DNA of 64,000 nucleotides from Deltaproteobacteria bacterium (GCA_012517315.1 JAAYVE010000017.1:104698-168697), one strand, 5' to 3'. Positions 53,234-61,720 are shown, numbered from the stretch's first letter. The notes: generated by a model from the letters alone, not told the origin. Made by a program: numbers and translations.

Positions 53234-55186
53234 TCAAAGTGCTCTGGAAGAACTCCGCCGGTATCCCGGTTCGTATGGCAGCCGCGTGAAGGCGGCCGCC
53301 TCGGGGGTCAGGGCTACCAAATCCTTTCTGGAGAGCTGACGGATGTCCGTGTAGCCGTGAGCGTGGGCGATGAAGGCCAGTTGCCACCGGACGGCCTCCA
53401 GGAAGCGGTGCACCTGCATGGCCCGCTTCTTCACATCGAACCGGGCGGTGTGTTCCTTGTCCTGGGTGGCGGCCCCGATGACGCAGCTCCCCACGCTGCA
53501 CTGCATGCACGTGATGCAGCCCGCTGCAATGAGCATGCTCGTTCCGAAGGCCACGGCCGTGGCCCCCAGGGCGATAGCCTTGGCAGCGTCCAACCCGTCC
53601 TTGATGCCCCCCATGATCACAATGGGAAGCTGCCCTTCAGCCTGGATCTCCGCAAGGCCGTCCAAAGCTTCCTGGAGACCGGCCAGGGTGGGAATCCCCA
53701 CGTACTCCAGCACTTCATTGCCGGCGGCACCCGTTCCTCCCTGCATGCCGTCCAGTTCCACGAAATCCAGGCCGTCCTTCAAGGCGATCTTGATGTCGTC
53801 CCGGATGCGGCCTGCTCCCAGCTTGATGCTGATGGGGACGCGCCACCCTGTCGCCTCCCGGAATTCCTCCACCTTCATGATGAGGTCGTCTCCCCCCAGG
53901 ATGTCCGGGTGGCGGGAGGGTGACCGGAGATCCATCCCGGCGGGGATTCCGCGCACCGCAGCAATCTCCTTGGTGAGCTTCTCCGCCATGAGTTGGCCGC
54001 CGAGACCCGGTTTCGCCCCCTGGGAGATGTAAATCTCCACGCCGTCGGCCCTCTTCATGTCGTGCACGTTCCACCCGAGGCGCCCTGCAAGGCACTGGGC
54101 GATCATCTGTCTCGCTTCCGCCCTCTCAGCCGAGAGCATTCCTCCTTCACCGCTGTTTTCGGAGATGCCCGAGAGACGGGAGGCGATTCCCAGGGCGAGC
54201 TTCATCTGCGGACTCAGAGCCCCGAAACTCATGGGGGCGATCATGACGGGCATGCTCAAGTCGAGAGCCCGTCCGCCGTGCTTGTCCCCGATGAGGGTCC
54301 TCAGGTTGACCTTGGAAACCATGTCTTCCTCGGGGGTGACCTTGCTCATGTCCTGTCTGAAGACGATGTCTGAAAAGTGAGGGAGGTGCCGTGAAGCCCC
54401 GTATCCGCGAATGCGGTATCGACCGATGTGCGCCTTCACACGGATGTCTTCACGGACCTTGGGATTCCAATAGTCCGTCTGACCCGGCGACGAAAAAGAA
54501 GTGTAGGGAAGCTTGCGCAGCCTCGGTTCGGCGGTTCCGTACCGCAGCGATTTCCCCCTGCACACGATTTTCTTCAAGGTTCCTCTGAAGGGAATGTCAT
54601 ACCGATCCAGGAATTGGAGAACGCTGTCCGTGTCGCTCGAAGAGGGCTCGATCAGCATGGCGTCGTTTCCCAGGGAATCCACCATCCCCGCCACGTAGAT
54701 TTCGCCCCCCATCATGTCCTCGCCCACCCGTTCGCCCGAGTTCCCCAGGATGATGATCCGCCCCCCGTACATCATGTAACCGGCCATGAAATTGGCGTTT
54801 CCCCCGCAGCAGAGGGTTCCCTTCTTCATGACCTGCCCCGCCCGGGAACCCATGTTGCCCCGGATGACGATCTCGCCTCCCCGGAGCCCCACACCCGCAA
54901 TGGCGCCGGCGTTCCCCCTGACGTCGATGGTGCCGCAGAGAAGGTTGTCGCCCACTCCCCAGCTGACGTTCTTTTCCACTTCAAATCGAGGTCCGTCGCA
55001 AAGGCCCCCGCAGTAATAACCGGCGGAGCCGCGGATCCTCACGGTGATGGGTGTCGTGAGACCCACGCCGATGTAGTGCCGGGCGTCGGGGTTGATCACT
55101 TCCACATCCTGGCGTGTGGAGCCGTATCCGCGAATCATTTCGTTGGCCACGCGCACCGGCGTTTTGGAAAGATCGATCGTCACCAT
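53234..55186 (-). CDS. N-methylglutamate synthase GXGXG and FMN domains fused in one chain
   Basis: Residues 1-230 form a GXGXG (glutamate synthase C-terminal-like) beta-helix (GVGLRGGEIVIRGNMGS, MMYGGRIIILGNSGERVG). The remainder is the FMN-binding barrel of glutamate synthase (MPVMIAPMSFGALSPQMK, SENSGEGGMLSAERA, QGAKPGLGGQLMAEK, DFVELDGMQGGTGAAG). The 3Fe-4S motif is Cys-x5-Cys-x4-Cys (CITCMQCSVGSC). In methylotrophs these two parts are the separate MgsB and MgsC; here they are a 650-residue fusion. With the MgsA-like amidotransferase at 55274-56200, it would form N-methylglutamate from gamma-glutamylmethylamide and 2-oxoglutarate. The gene is 87 bp after the MgsA-like gene. Confidence 0.85.
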   Translation of the reverse strand: MVTIDLSKTPVRVANEMIRGYGSTRQDVEVINPDARHYIGVGLTTPITVRIRGSAGYYCGGLCDGPRFEVEKNVSWGVGDNLLCGTIDVRGNAGAIAGVGLRGGEIVIRGNMGSRAGQVMKKGTLCCGGNANFMAGYMMYGGRIIILGNSGERVGEDMMGGEIYVAGMVDSLGNDAMLIEPSSSDTDSVLQFLDRYDIPFRGTLKKIVCRGKSLRYGTAEPRLRKLPYTSFSSPGQTDYWNPKVREDIRVKAHIGRYRIRGYGASRHLPHFSDIVFRQDMSKVTPEEDMVSKVNLRTLIGDKHGGRALDLSMPVMIAPMSFGALSPQMKLALGIASRLSGISENSGEGGMLSAERAEARQMIAQCLAGRLGWNVHDMKRADGVEIYISQGAKPGLGGQLMAEKLTKEIAAVRGIPAGMDLRSPSRHPDILGGDDLIMKVEEFREATGWRVPISIKLGAGRIRDDIKIALKDGLDFVELDGMQGGTGAAGNEVLEYVGIPTLAGLQEALDGLAEIQAEGQLPIVIMGGIKDGLDAAKAIALGATAVAFGTSMLIAAGCITCMQCSVGSCVIGAATQDKEHTARFDVKKRAMQVHRFLEAVRWQLAFIAHAHGYTDIRQLSRKDLVALTPEAAAFTRLPYEPGYRRSSSRAL

Positions 55187-55273
55187 GGTGAGTCATTCCT
55201 TTCTTATGGGCACATGCCGATTCAGGGGAGACATTCTCCCAATCCCTTCCGAAAAAGGGATCCCCCTCTCCCT

Positions 55274-56200
55274 TCACTCGGAGAGGCTCCTGGACCATAG
55301 ACCAAAAGTGTGGGGAGGGGGTTCCGTCGTGTCCAGGGACTTCCCCGGAAAGAGGCGGTTCAGGGCGACTTCCTCCGAGGCGATGGCGATGAGGGCATCA
55401 TCCTCGTATTTCACCATGGGCTTGGCGGCCAGCTTGTCCTTGGCGTACCCGATGGAATCCGCCGTCGCCACGAGGTACGAGAAAGTGCCGTCCAGATCCT
55501 CCAGGGAGGTCCTCAGGGCCTCCTTCAGGGAAGCCCCCTTGCTCATTCTATAGGCCAGGTAGACGGCGATCAGTTCAGTGTCGTTTTCGGTGCGGAATTC
55601 CATCCCGTGTCGTTCGAGCCGCCGACGCATGATCCAGTAGTTGGTGATCTGGCCGTTGTGAACGGTGGCCACATCCGCAAAGCCGGTCGCCCAAAAGGGG
55701 TGCGCTGTTTCGGGATGAACGCCGGACTCGGTGGCGAGCCGGGTGTGGCCGATGCCGTGAGTCCCGTTGAAGCCGGCGATGCGGTAAGTGTTGCAGAGTT
55801 CCAACGGGCGCCCCACGTCTTTGATGATGTCGAGGCTCGATCCCGCGGAAAGCAGCATCCCTGCCTTTTCCATGGCGTAGGAAAACCTCTGGAGGTCGCC
55901 TTCGAAGCCCACCACCACGCCGTAGGTGCACCCGAGTCGCTCTTCATGCATAAGCTCGGCGCCCTCCAGTTCCAATCTCTCCTTGATTCGGTCCACGACC
56001 TCCCCATGGTCCGTTCCCTGGGGAACGAGGAACCGCAGGCGAAGGCGGCCGGGATGGGGGTCCCGGTAAAGGGCCCAACCGGCGGAGTCCGGTCCCCTGT
56101 GAACGCAGGCGTCCATCATTTCCGTGAGGGCTTCGCCCGTCGTCATGGGAAGGGAGGAGCGGCTCCCGTTCTTGAAAAGAATCCCTGCAATGCTGCACAT
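55274..56200 (-). CDS. mgsA: Class II glutamine amidotransferase-like subunit of N-methylglutamate synthase
   Basis: This is an Ntn-hydrolase amidotransferase domain (308 aa). The N-terminal MCSIAGI exposes Cys as the nucleophile after Met removal; other marks are HRGPDSAGWALY, GHTRLATESGVHPETAHPF, TVHNGQITNYW and FRTENDTELIAVYL. Within the pathway it hydrolyses gamma-glutamylmethylamide (released as methylamine for transfer). ATG 56200 was chosen because it places Cys at position 2; a longer frame would bury it. It is the first gene of the synthase/dehydrogenase group and has a sigma-54-like promoter 106 bp upstream. Confidence 0.86.
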   Translation of the reverse strand: MCSIAGILFKNGSRSSLPMTTGEALTEMMDACVHRGPDSAGWALYRDPHPGRLRLRFLVPQGTDHGEVVDRIKERLELEGAELMHEERLGCTYGVVVGFEGDLQRFSYAMEKAGMLLSAGSSLDIIKDVGRPLELCNTYRIAGFNGTHGIGHTRLATESGVHPETAHPFWATGFADVATVHNGQITNYWIMRRRLERHGMEFRTENDTELIAVYLAYRMSKGASLKEALRTSLEDLDGTFSYLVATADSIGYAKDKLAAKPMVKYEDDALIAIASEEVALNRLFPGKSLDTTEPPPHTFGLWSRSLSE

Positions 56201-56305
56201 GCAAGCCTCCCAATCGGGTCTTTGCCATTCAAACGGCTTACCACACGGCAGGCGGCGATAGGCGAAGCCGCCCACCTTCGCACCGCCGTTCGTTCAAAAC
56301 CGAAA

Positions 56306-56321
56306 TGCAAATAATGTTCCT
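56306..56321 (-). promoter_or_regulatory. Sigma-54-like promoter for the N-methylglutamate synthase/dehydrogenase operon
   Basis: On the minus strand the sequence AGGAACATTATTTGCA has GG and GC separated by ten bases, the spacing required for -24/-12 sigma-54 promoters, and the -12 half (TTTGCA) matches consensus well; the -24 half has GG and the A-C pair. It is directed to mgsA, whose ATG is 106 bp downstream. A nitrogen-related sigma-54 control fits amine use. The match was made by eye. Confidence 0.45.
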
Positions 56322-56487
56322 GTTATGAAATTTGAGAAATGTGGGAAGGAGAAGGCAGTGGATGCAATGCGGGTGACTCAAGGATCCCCCGCTGTCAGGG
56401 AGACGGCGTGGTGAAGAGAGAGGGGGTCCGCCCTCCGCCGCGAAGGCAGAGAAATCCCTTAGCAAGCCAGGATCGCCCCGGGGACGG

Positions 56488-57189
56488 CTAATCCTCTGAT
56501 GTCTGGGGGGAGACGATCACCGAGAGAAAGCGGATGGGCAGGTGGAGGAGTTCCTCGGGGCCGTGGGGAGCATCGGAATCGAAAAACAGGGAATCCCCCG
56601 GGTGTAATTCATATGTCTTGTCGCTGTAGCGGTAAATGATCCTCCCCTCCAGCATGTAAATGAATTCCATCCCGGTATGCTGGAAAACAGGGAAGACCTC
56701 GGATTCTTTCGTCAGGGTGATGAGATACGGTTCCACGGTGACGGTCTTGCCCAGTGTGTGTCCCAGAAGCTGGTACTGGTGGCCGGCCCTGCTTCCCCTC
56801 CGCTCGATGATCAAACCCTGTCCCGCTTTCACGAAAGTTGCGTCCCGCTGCTCTTCAAACTTGCGAAAAAACGCCGTGACGGGAACCTGGAGGGCGGTGG
56901 AAAGGGAGCGCAAGGTTGCGAGGGAGGGGGAAGCAAGGCCCCTTTCGATCTTGGACAGCATGCCCGAGGAAAGACCTGCCAGACGGGAGAGTTCGTTCAC
57001 GGTCAGGTCCTGTTTTTTGCGGAAGGACCGCACCTCGCGACCGATGGCCAATTCCAGGCGATTGTCGCCCACGGGGGAACCGGCGGCGTTTTCATCGACG
57101 ACGGGCGCCGTCTCTCCCTGGCCGGTGCCTGGCGGGTTGGAAACCCTCCCAGCGCCGGGGATGTGTCGACGTGATTTTGGAAGTCTCAT
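56488..57189 (-). CDS. XRE-family regulator with C-terminal cupin (sensor) domain
   Basis: This DNA-binding regulator has 233 residues. A helix-turn-helix of the XRE type lies around 55-110 (KQDLTVNELSRLAGLSSG, MLSKIERGLASPSLATLRSL), and a cupin effector domain follows (FPVFQHTGMEFIYMLEGRII, YELHPGDSLFFDSDAPHGP). XRE-cupin regulators often control amine, amino-acid or glutamine-synthetase-like gene clusters. It is divergent from gmaS, and its stop lies 287 bp before the mgsA start. ATG 57189 was chosen; the longer frame has a Cys/His-rich, unrelated extension. Its likely operators are the palindromes at 57676-57707. Confidence 0.85.
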   Translation of the reverse strand: MRLPKSRRHIPGAGRVSNPPGTGQGETAPVVDENAAGSPVGDNRLELAIGREVRSFRKKQDLTVNELSRLAGLSSGMLSKIERGLASPSLATLRSLSTALQVPVTAFFRKFEEQRDATFVKAGQGLIIERRGSRAGHQYQLLGHTLGKTVTVEPYLITLTKESEVFPVFQHTGMEFIYMLEGRIIYRYSDKTYELHPGDSLFFDSDAPHGPEELLHLPIRFLSVIVSPQTSED

Positions 57190-57636
57190 CTCGGAAGACT
57201 TTCCCCACCTCTTGTGATGCCTTGAAACGCTCGGACGCCCTCGAAAGGACGGCACGGCATTTCGGTGAAGCAAGCAGTCGCCTGCCCGGGGATGACCGGA
57301 AGTCTGAAAAGGCTTGGCGCCGTCGCCTTCCGCTGGCATGAGGCAAAGAGATTTTTGCGCTTCTCTGTGGCCCTGTACGCACCCCGTTTTACGATGGGCC
57401 AAGGTTTATCACGGGTTCTCAACACCCGTCAACCTTCCGTTGGGTTCCTTCACGCCCCCGTCTGCCGCCCCTCTCCTTGGCGTTTTCCCCGGAGTGGGAA
57501 CGGGTCAAATGCAAACCCGATCCCACACGACAACTCTTAAAAAAACGTTTTTGTACTCCGGTAACCTGGTTCATTGGGAGTCTTGCGAGGGGTTTCGTTT
57601 GAAAAAGGCCTGAAAGGATTGTCCAAAATTGAATTT

Positions 57637-57655
57637 AATGAATAAAAAATTCATT
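57637..57655. promoter_or_regulatory. Inverted repeat in the gmaS control region
   Basis: AATGAAT and ATTCATT flank an AAAAA spacer. It lies 20 bp upstream of two larger palindromes and in an AT-rich island. It could be a regulator half-site pair or a promoter element; no assignment is possible from sequence alone. Confidence 0.35.
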
Positions 57656-57675
57656 TATGTATCACAATAATAAAA

Positions 57676-57707
57676 TGAAACAAATTTGTTTCAGTTCATG
57701 AACTGAA
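57676..57707. promoter_or_regulatory. Two overlapping perfect 18 bp palindromes, candidate operators
   Basis: TGAAACAAATTTGTTTCA (57676-57693) and TTCAGTTCATGAACTGAA (57690-57707) are each perfectly self-complementary and share four bases (TTCA). They lie 487 bp from the regulator start and 380 bp from the gmaS start. Such sites fit binding of two regulator dimers on nearly the same face. The XRE-cupin protein encoded beside them is the natural candidate. Confidence 0.55.
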
Positions 57708-58086
57708 TTTTTCTTTTAGGCACAAAATCACGCGGGCAAAAAAGGAACATTCCAGACCAAAGCTTTTCCTGCCTTACATGGAAAAGCCGGCGCCTTCCTT
57801 CCAAATCGCGCAAACCCCTTTGGACGCACAACGTCATGACGTTGGCACGAACCCATGGGGACCGTGCCGAACCAGCGGGAATCCGGGTAAGGGGTTGGAG
57901 GCATGGTTCTTGTTTCATAGAAGTGGAAAAAGTTGAATTCAAATCAAATAAAAAGGGGAGGTGGGGGACAAGACAGTGTTTCAGCCGGATGGGCAGCTGC
58001 AGCTCCTTCGGAGGGTTCGACTCAGTCGGACAGGGAATTCCGAAAGGGAATCCCGCTTCGTGTGTCTTCAAAGGGAGACCGGCATC

Positions 58087-59469
58087 ATGAAAGGCGTGGG
58101 AATGAAAGACCAGATCAAAGAGAAGATGAAGGAAGACGGCATCGATTTCATCCTGGTGCAGTTCGTGGACATCCATGGATCCGTCAAGGTGAAACAGGTC
58201 CCCGTCCACTGCTTTGACGACGTTGTGGAAGAGGGGGCGGGATTCGCCGGGGGTGCGGTTTGGGGTGTGGGTCAGGGGCCGCATCACCATGACCTCATGG
58301 CCCGAGTGGACGTGGAGACCTACCAAAGGCTTCCATGGAAACCCAACGTAGCCGTTTTCAACTCCAACCTTCACGTGGATGGGGTACCCCATCCGTACTG
58401 CCCACGGGTGAATCTCCTGCGTGTAGTGGAGGAGTTCGCCCGGGAGGGTTACCTGTTCAACTGCGGTTACGAGCCGGAACACTTCCTGGTGGTTCGCAGG
58501 GCGGATGGAGGCATCAGCATCTGGGATCCTCTCGGTATCGACACTCTGGCCAAACCCTGTTACGATTTTAAAGGAATGTCCCAGGCCATGGACTATCTGC
58601 AGGACATCATCAGGTACGGCAATCTCATGGGTTTTGACATCTACCAGAGTGATCATGAGGATGCCAACGGCCAGTACGAAATCAATTTCGGGTGGACCGA
58701 TGCTGTCAGGGCCTGCGACCGTCTGACCCTCTTTCGCATGATGACCTCTCAGGTTGCCGCCAAATACGGCTGCATCTGCACGTACATGGCAAAGCCATTT
58801 AGCGACAAGACCGGATCGGGGGCTCACCTCCATTTCCATGTGGCCGACGCCGAGACGGGCAGAAACCTCTTTCCCATGAACAACGGGGATCCTGACTGGA
58901 AGGGATTGGGGCTCTCCGAGTTGGGCATCCACTATGTCGGGGGGCTTCTCAAGCACATCAGGGCCATCACCGCTGTCGGTTCCCCCACGGTCAACTGCTA
59001 CCGCCGCATCCAAAGCGGTGAGTTCGTGTATTCCAGCGCATCCGGGTGCACGTGGACTCCAGCTTACGCCTCCTACGGGGACAACAACCGGACGCAGCTC
59101 TACCGCTGCCCAAGCCCCAGCCGTTTCGAGGACCGCTCCATTTCAGCCGCCGTGAATCCTTACCTGCTGACAGCCGTCCACATCGCAGCAGGCCTGGATG
59201 GCATCAAAAACAAGATGGATCCGGGGGACCCCTGCATCGGGATCAACGTCTACGAGATGCCCTACGAAGAGCGGCGCAGGCGGGGGATGAGGATGCTTCC
59301 CCAGACGCTGCTGGAGGCGGTGGAGGAACTGGAAAAAGACGAGGTGGTGAAGGCGGCCCTGGGGCCCATCGCGGACGAATTCATCCGTCTGAAGAAGGCG
59401 GAGTGGAGTGATTTCATGCGGCACCAGGTGACTCCGTGGGAGATCAGTCGTTACTTGACCCTCCTCTAA
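58087..59469 (+). CDS. gmaS: Gamma-glutamylmethylamide synthetase (GlnA-type)
   Basis: This glutamine-synthetase-fold ligase (460 aa) joins methylamine to glutamate with ATP, the first step of the N-methylglutamate pathway. Glutamine-synthetase landmarks are EPEHFLVVRRADGG (metal site), GQYEINFGWTDAVRACDR, KPFSDKTGSGAHLHFHV, and NRTQLYRCPSPSRFEDRS. The synthase/dehydrogenase genes nearby point to GmaS rather than a nitrogen-assimilating GlnA. ATG 58087 follows AAAGGGAG; ATG 58102 is an alternative, and the upstream open frame is rejected because it is unlike the family. It diverges from the regulator, so it probably has its own transcript, ended at 59613-59640. Confidence 0.88.
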   Translation: MKGVGMKDQIKEKMKEDGIDFILVQFVDIHGSVKVKQVPVHCFDDVVEEGAGFAGGAVWGVGQGPHHHDLMARVDVETYQRLPWKPNVAVFNSNLHVDGVPHPYCPRVNLLRVVEEFAREGYLFNCGYEPEHFLVVRRADGGISIWDPLGIDTLAKPCYDFKGMSQAMDYLQDIIRYGNLMGFDIYQSDHEDANGQYEINFGWTDAVRACDRLTLFRMMTSQVAAKYGCICTYMAKPFSDKTGSGAHLHFHVADAETGRNLFPMNNGDPDWKGLGLSELGIHYVGGLLKHIRAITAVGSPTVNCYRRIQSGEFVYSSASGCTWTPAYASYGDNNRTQLYRCPSPSRFEDRSISAAVNPYLLTAVHIAAGLDGIKNKMDPGDPCIGINVYEMPYEERRRRGMRMLPQTLLEAVEELEKDEVVKAALGPIADEFIRLKKAEWSDFMRHQVTPWEISRYLTLL

Positions 59470-59485
59470 GGGGTTGATTCGCTTT

Positions 59486-59550
59486 CGGTGATGCGGGAGG
59501 CTTTTCAGGAACCGACAGCTTTCCAATCTGGGTTTCGTCCCGCATCACCG
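59486..59550 (+). repeat. 13 bp perfect inverted repeat after gmaS
   Basis: CGGTGATGCGGGA (59486-59498) and TCCCGCATCACCG (59538-59550) are exact reverse complements with a 39 bp loop. In the gmaS transcript they would form a long stem close to the stop codon. It may stabilise the transcript end or assist termination together with the next hairpin. Confidence 0.5.
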
Positions 59551-59612
59551 GGGGAACCTCCGCCCGGTGCAATGCTTCCCGTTGTGAGGGTATTGCGGCT
59601 CTGCCATCCCGT

Positions 59613-59640
59613 GTCCCGACGGGGACCTGTTTCGTTTTTT
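59613..59640 (+). terminator. Candidate intrinsic terminator of gmaS
   Basis: GTCCC-GACG-GGGAC is a short hairpin followed 8 bp later by six T (59635-59640). The stem is only 5 bp, so it is a modest candidate; the larger inverted repeat upstream could help it. Confidence 0.4.
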
Positions 59641-59936
59641 CCCTCCGAAACGCCAATTCGGGGTGACTCCCCCTTTTGCCAGGAACACCCATTTCACCCT
59701 GGGCCCTCGGTGGAGAATTTCCCGTGACGGGTCTGCCACTCATCGAACCTGTTTTCCCGTTCCATTCCCCTGCTCCGACCCATCCCCTGGGTTTGAACCG
59801 TTGTCTCGGGATCGATCGGGACAGTGAGTCCTTCCGTCACGAAAGGTTCGGTTGCCCCCATGACCTCCGTATGGTACTCAGGAACCGTCCGGTGTATCCG
59901 GGGAGGGAATTCCATGGAATTGAACGGAGGGGGATA

Positions 59937-60947
59937 ATGCGTGGTGGAACCCGGACTTTTTCCCTTGGCAAGACATGGTCCCTTTGGCTGGTTTTTCTTC
60001 TTGCCATGGGCGGCTGCTTCAAGCCCAGGATCACCCTGTTTCCCGATGGGAGCGAACCGCTCAAGGAGTCTGTCCTGGAGGGGGAAGGGAGGGGAAAAAT
60101 CGTGGTGATCGGCGTGACCGGGTTCATCTCCGATTCACCTGGGCCCGTGCCGTTCCAGTCCAAACCCGTTGTCCTCCACGAAGTGGTTTCCCAGCTCAGG
60201 AAAGCGGAGGAGGATGAGGCGGTGAAGGCCGTCGTCCTCAAGATCGACTCCCCTGGTGGCTCCGTCACGGCGAGCGACATGCTCTACAACGAGATTCTCC
60301 GGCACAAGAAGCGAACGGGCCACAAAGTGGTGGCGGCCATGATGGATGTGGCCGCTTCCGGCGCTTATTATGCCGCCCTTGCAGCGGACCATATCGTTGC
60401 GCATCCCACGACGATCACCGGGTCCATCGGGGTCATCTTCGTGCGTCCCAAGATAACGGGTTTCATGGGGAAAATCGGGCTCGCCGTGGAGGTGAACAAA
60501 TCCGGGAAAAACAAAGACATGGGATCACCTTTCAGACCGACGACCGACGAGGAGGAAGGGATCCTTCAGGACCTTATCGACCGGATGGGACTGCGTTTCC
60601 TGACGCTTGTGGCCAGCCGTCGCGGTCTGGATGAAGACGTTCTCTCCGAAATCGGTAAGGCGCGGATCTATCTGGCCGGGGAAGCCCATCGCCTGGGTCT
60701 CGTGGACCAGGTGGGTTACTTGGACGATGCCCTTGCCCACGCGAAGAAAATGGCGGGGCTTCCCAAAGATGCAAGGGTCGTTGCCTACCGCCGTACCGAG
60801 TATTCCGACGACAACATCTATAACCCGTCAACGCGGATTCCGGAGGGACTCGGCGTGACCCTTCCTCTCGTGAGTATTCCCGAGCACCTTATCCCACCCC
60901 GGGGAGGGTTCTACTATCTCTGGCTTCCCGAGTGGACCAAGCATTGA
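59937..60947 (+). CDS. sppA: Signal peptide peptidase SppA-like serine protease
   Basis: This membrane-associated Ser-Lys protease degrades leftover signal peptides. Its 336 residues carry VVLKIDSPGGSVTASDMLYN, catalytic Ser141 (AASGAYYAAL), HPTTITGSIGVIFV, and Lys193 (NKDMGSPFRP), 52 residues after the Ser, the spacing seen in short Bacillus-type SppA. A hydrophobic N-terminus ends in Cys (LVFLLAMGGC), so it may be a lipoprotein. ATG 59937 follows GGAGGGGG; a longer frame upstream has no family similarity. No operon partner is obvious; the 160 bp downstream lead to a convergent gene. Confidence 0.88.
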   Translation: MRGGTRTFSLGKTWSLWLVFLLAMGGCFKPRITLFPDGSEPLKESVLEGEGRGKIVVIGVTGFISDSPGPVPFQSKPVVLHEVVSQLRKAEEDEAVKAVVLKIDSPGGSVTASDMLYNEILRHKKRTGHKVVAAMMDVAASGAYYAALAADHIVAHPTTITGSIGVIFVRPKITGFMGKIGLAVEVNKSGKNKDMGSPFRPTTDEEEGILQDLIDRMGLRFLTLVASRRGLDEDVLSEIGKARIYLAGEAHRLGLVDQVGYLDDALAHAKKMAGLPKDARVVAYRRTEYSDDNIYNPSTRIPEGLGVTLPLVSIPEHLIPPRGGFYYLWLPEWTKH

Positions 60948-61107
60948 TGTCGAGGCATCTCTTAGCCGAGACGCGGGGCAAACGCTGCTTTTCGGCGGCT
61001 CTCGCATTGTAGGGGCTCCGGCGGGAGAAAAGGTTTGGCAAGGATGGAACCTCGGTTCCACGGAACAGTGATTCGCCCCTTTGTGGGCGGCGAGTCTTTT
61101 GCGTTGC

Positions 61108-61719
61108 TCAAAGATGCTGTGTGATGGCCGCGGCGATTTCCCGGCTGAGGCTCCCCAAGAGGCGGCTCTGAGCGGCCACGAGGTCTTCGTAGGAGCTTGA
61201 GGTCACAGGTTCCGCCAGTTCCGATTGCCGGCTTGCGAGCACGCTCTTTCCATTCTCGCCGTAGAGAGTCCACCAGGCGCTCAGGCGAGCGGATCCCCCG
61301 GGGGACCCTTCAAAGCGGTTTACCTGGACCTCCACCTGGCAGTCCACCCGACTACTCCTGGGCCATGGATATACGAGGACTCGATCAGTTCCGAGCATCG
61401 CACCGAGGTTTTCCGCCAGGACGCGAGGGAAGGTCTCGGAAAGGGGCTCCGCCCATCGATCGAATTCTGCCAGTTCCAGCCGGTTGAGACTCGTCCGGGT
61501 GATGATTTGCGGCCTGTCCAGGTACTCGGGAAGATTCACCGGGCCGATGCCCACCGAGATATCATTGCGGGAGGCTTTTTGACCCGCGGGGATTTCCCCT
61601 CTCGCAACGGAGTGGAGCAGGTAGAACCGGGATGGCTTGCTTCCTGCGCAGCCTTCGGTGAGGCCAAGAAGGCACGCCAGAATCAGACACCCATGGAAAA
61701 CGCCCACGTATCGTTTCAT
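61108..61719 (-). CDS. PqiC/ABC-transport auxiliary lipoprotein for the Mla-type system
   Basis: This 203-residue lipoprotein has a signal and lipobox (CLILACLLGLTEGC). Its domain matches the PqiC/YmbA-like auxiliary component family (RFYLLHSVARGEIPAG, VGIGPVNLPEYLDRPQIITR, FDRWAEPLSETFPRVLAENL). Such lipoproteins accompany MCE/Mla phospholipid transporters at the outer membrane. Its stop follows a 1 bp gap after the MlaD-like gene, supporting co-transcription. It is the terminal gene of the group, convergent with sppA. Confidence 0.85.
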   Translation of the reverse strand: MKRYVGVFHGCLILACLLGLTEGCAGSKPSRFYLLHSVARGEIPAGQKASRNDISVGIGPVNLPEYLDRPQIITRTSLNRLELAEFDRWAEPLSETFPRVLAENLGAMLGTDRVLVYPWPRSSRVDCQVEVQVNRFEGSPGGSARLSAWWTLYGENGKSVLASRQSELAEPVTSSSYEDLVAAQSRLLGSLSREIAAAITQHL

Positions 61720-61720
61720 C

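Larger units (their letters stand above)
57190..58086. other. Divergent, AT-rich control region between the XRE-cupin regulator and gmaS
   Basis: This 897 bp region contains no convincing gene. Around 57610-57720 the base composition turns strongly AT-rich within a GC-rich neighbourhood, and this island holds the palindromes listed separately plus AATGAAT-AAAAA-ATTCATT (57637-57655). The remaining ~380 bp before gmaS include TTGAATTCAA near 57935. No strong sigma-70 promoter was certain. Confidence 0.5.
59470..59936 (+). other. Intergenic region between gmaS and sppA
   Basis: This 467 bp region contains no convincing gene. It holds a 13 bp perfect inverted repeat 17 bp after the gmaS stop (59486-59550) and a short hairpin followed by a T-run (59613-59640). 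The remainder, up to the sppA start, shows nothing beyond the sppA ribosome site. Confidence 0.45.

Noticed and set aside
58003..58030. GGTTCGA stretch resembling a tRNA T-arm
   Set aside because: No acceptor, D or anticodon arm pairing was found around it.
57691..59013. Minus-strand 440-codon open frame
   Set aside because: It is antisense to gmaS and lacks family features.
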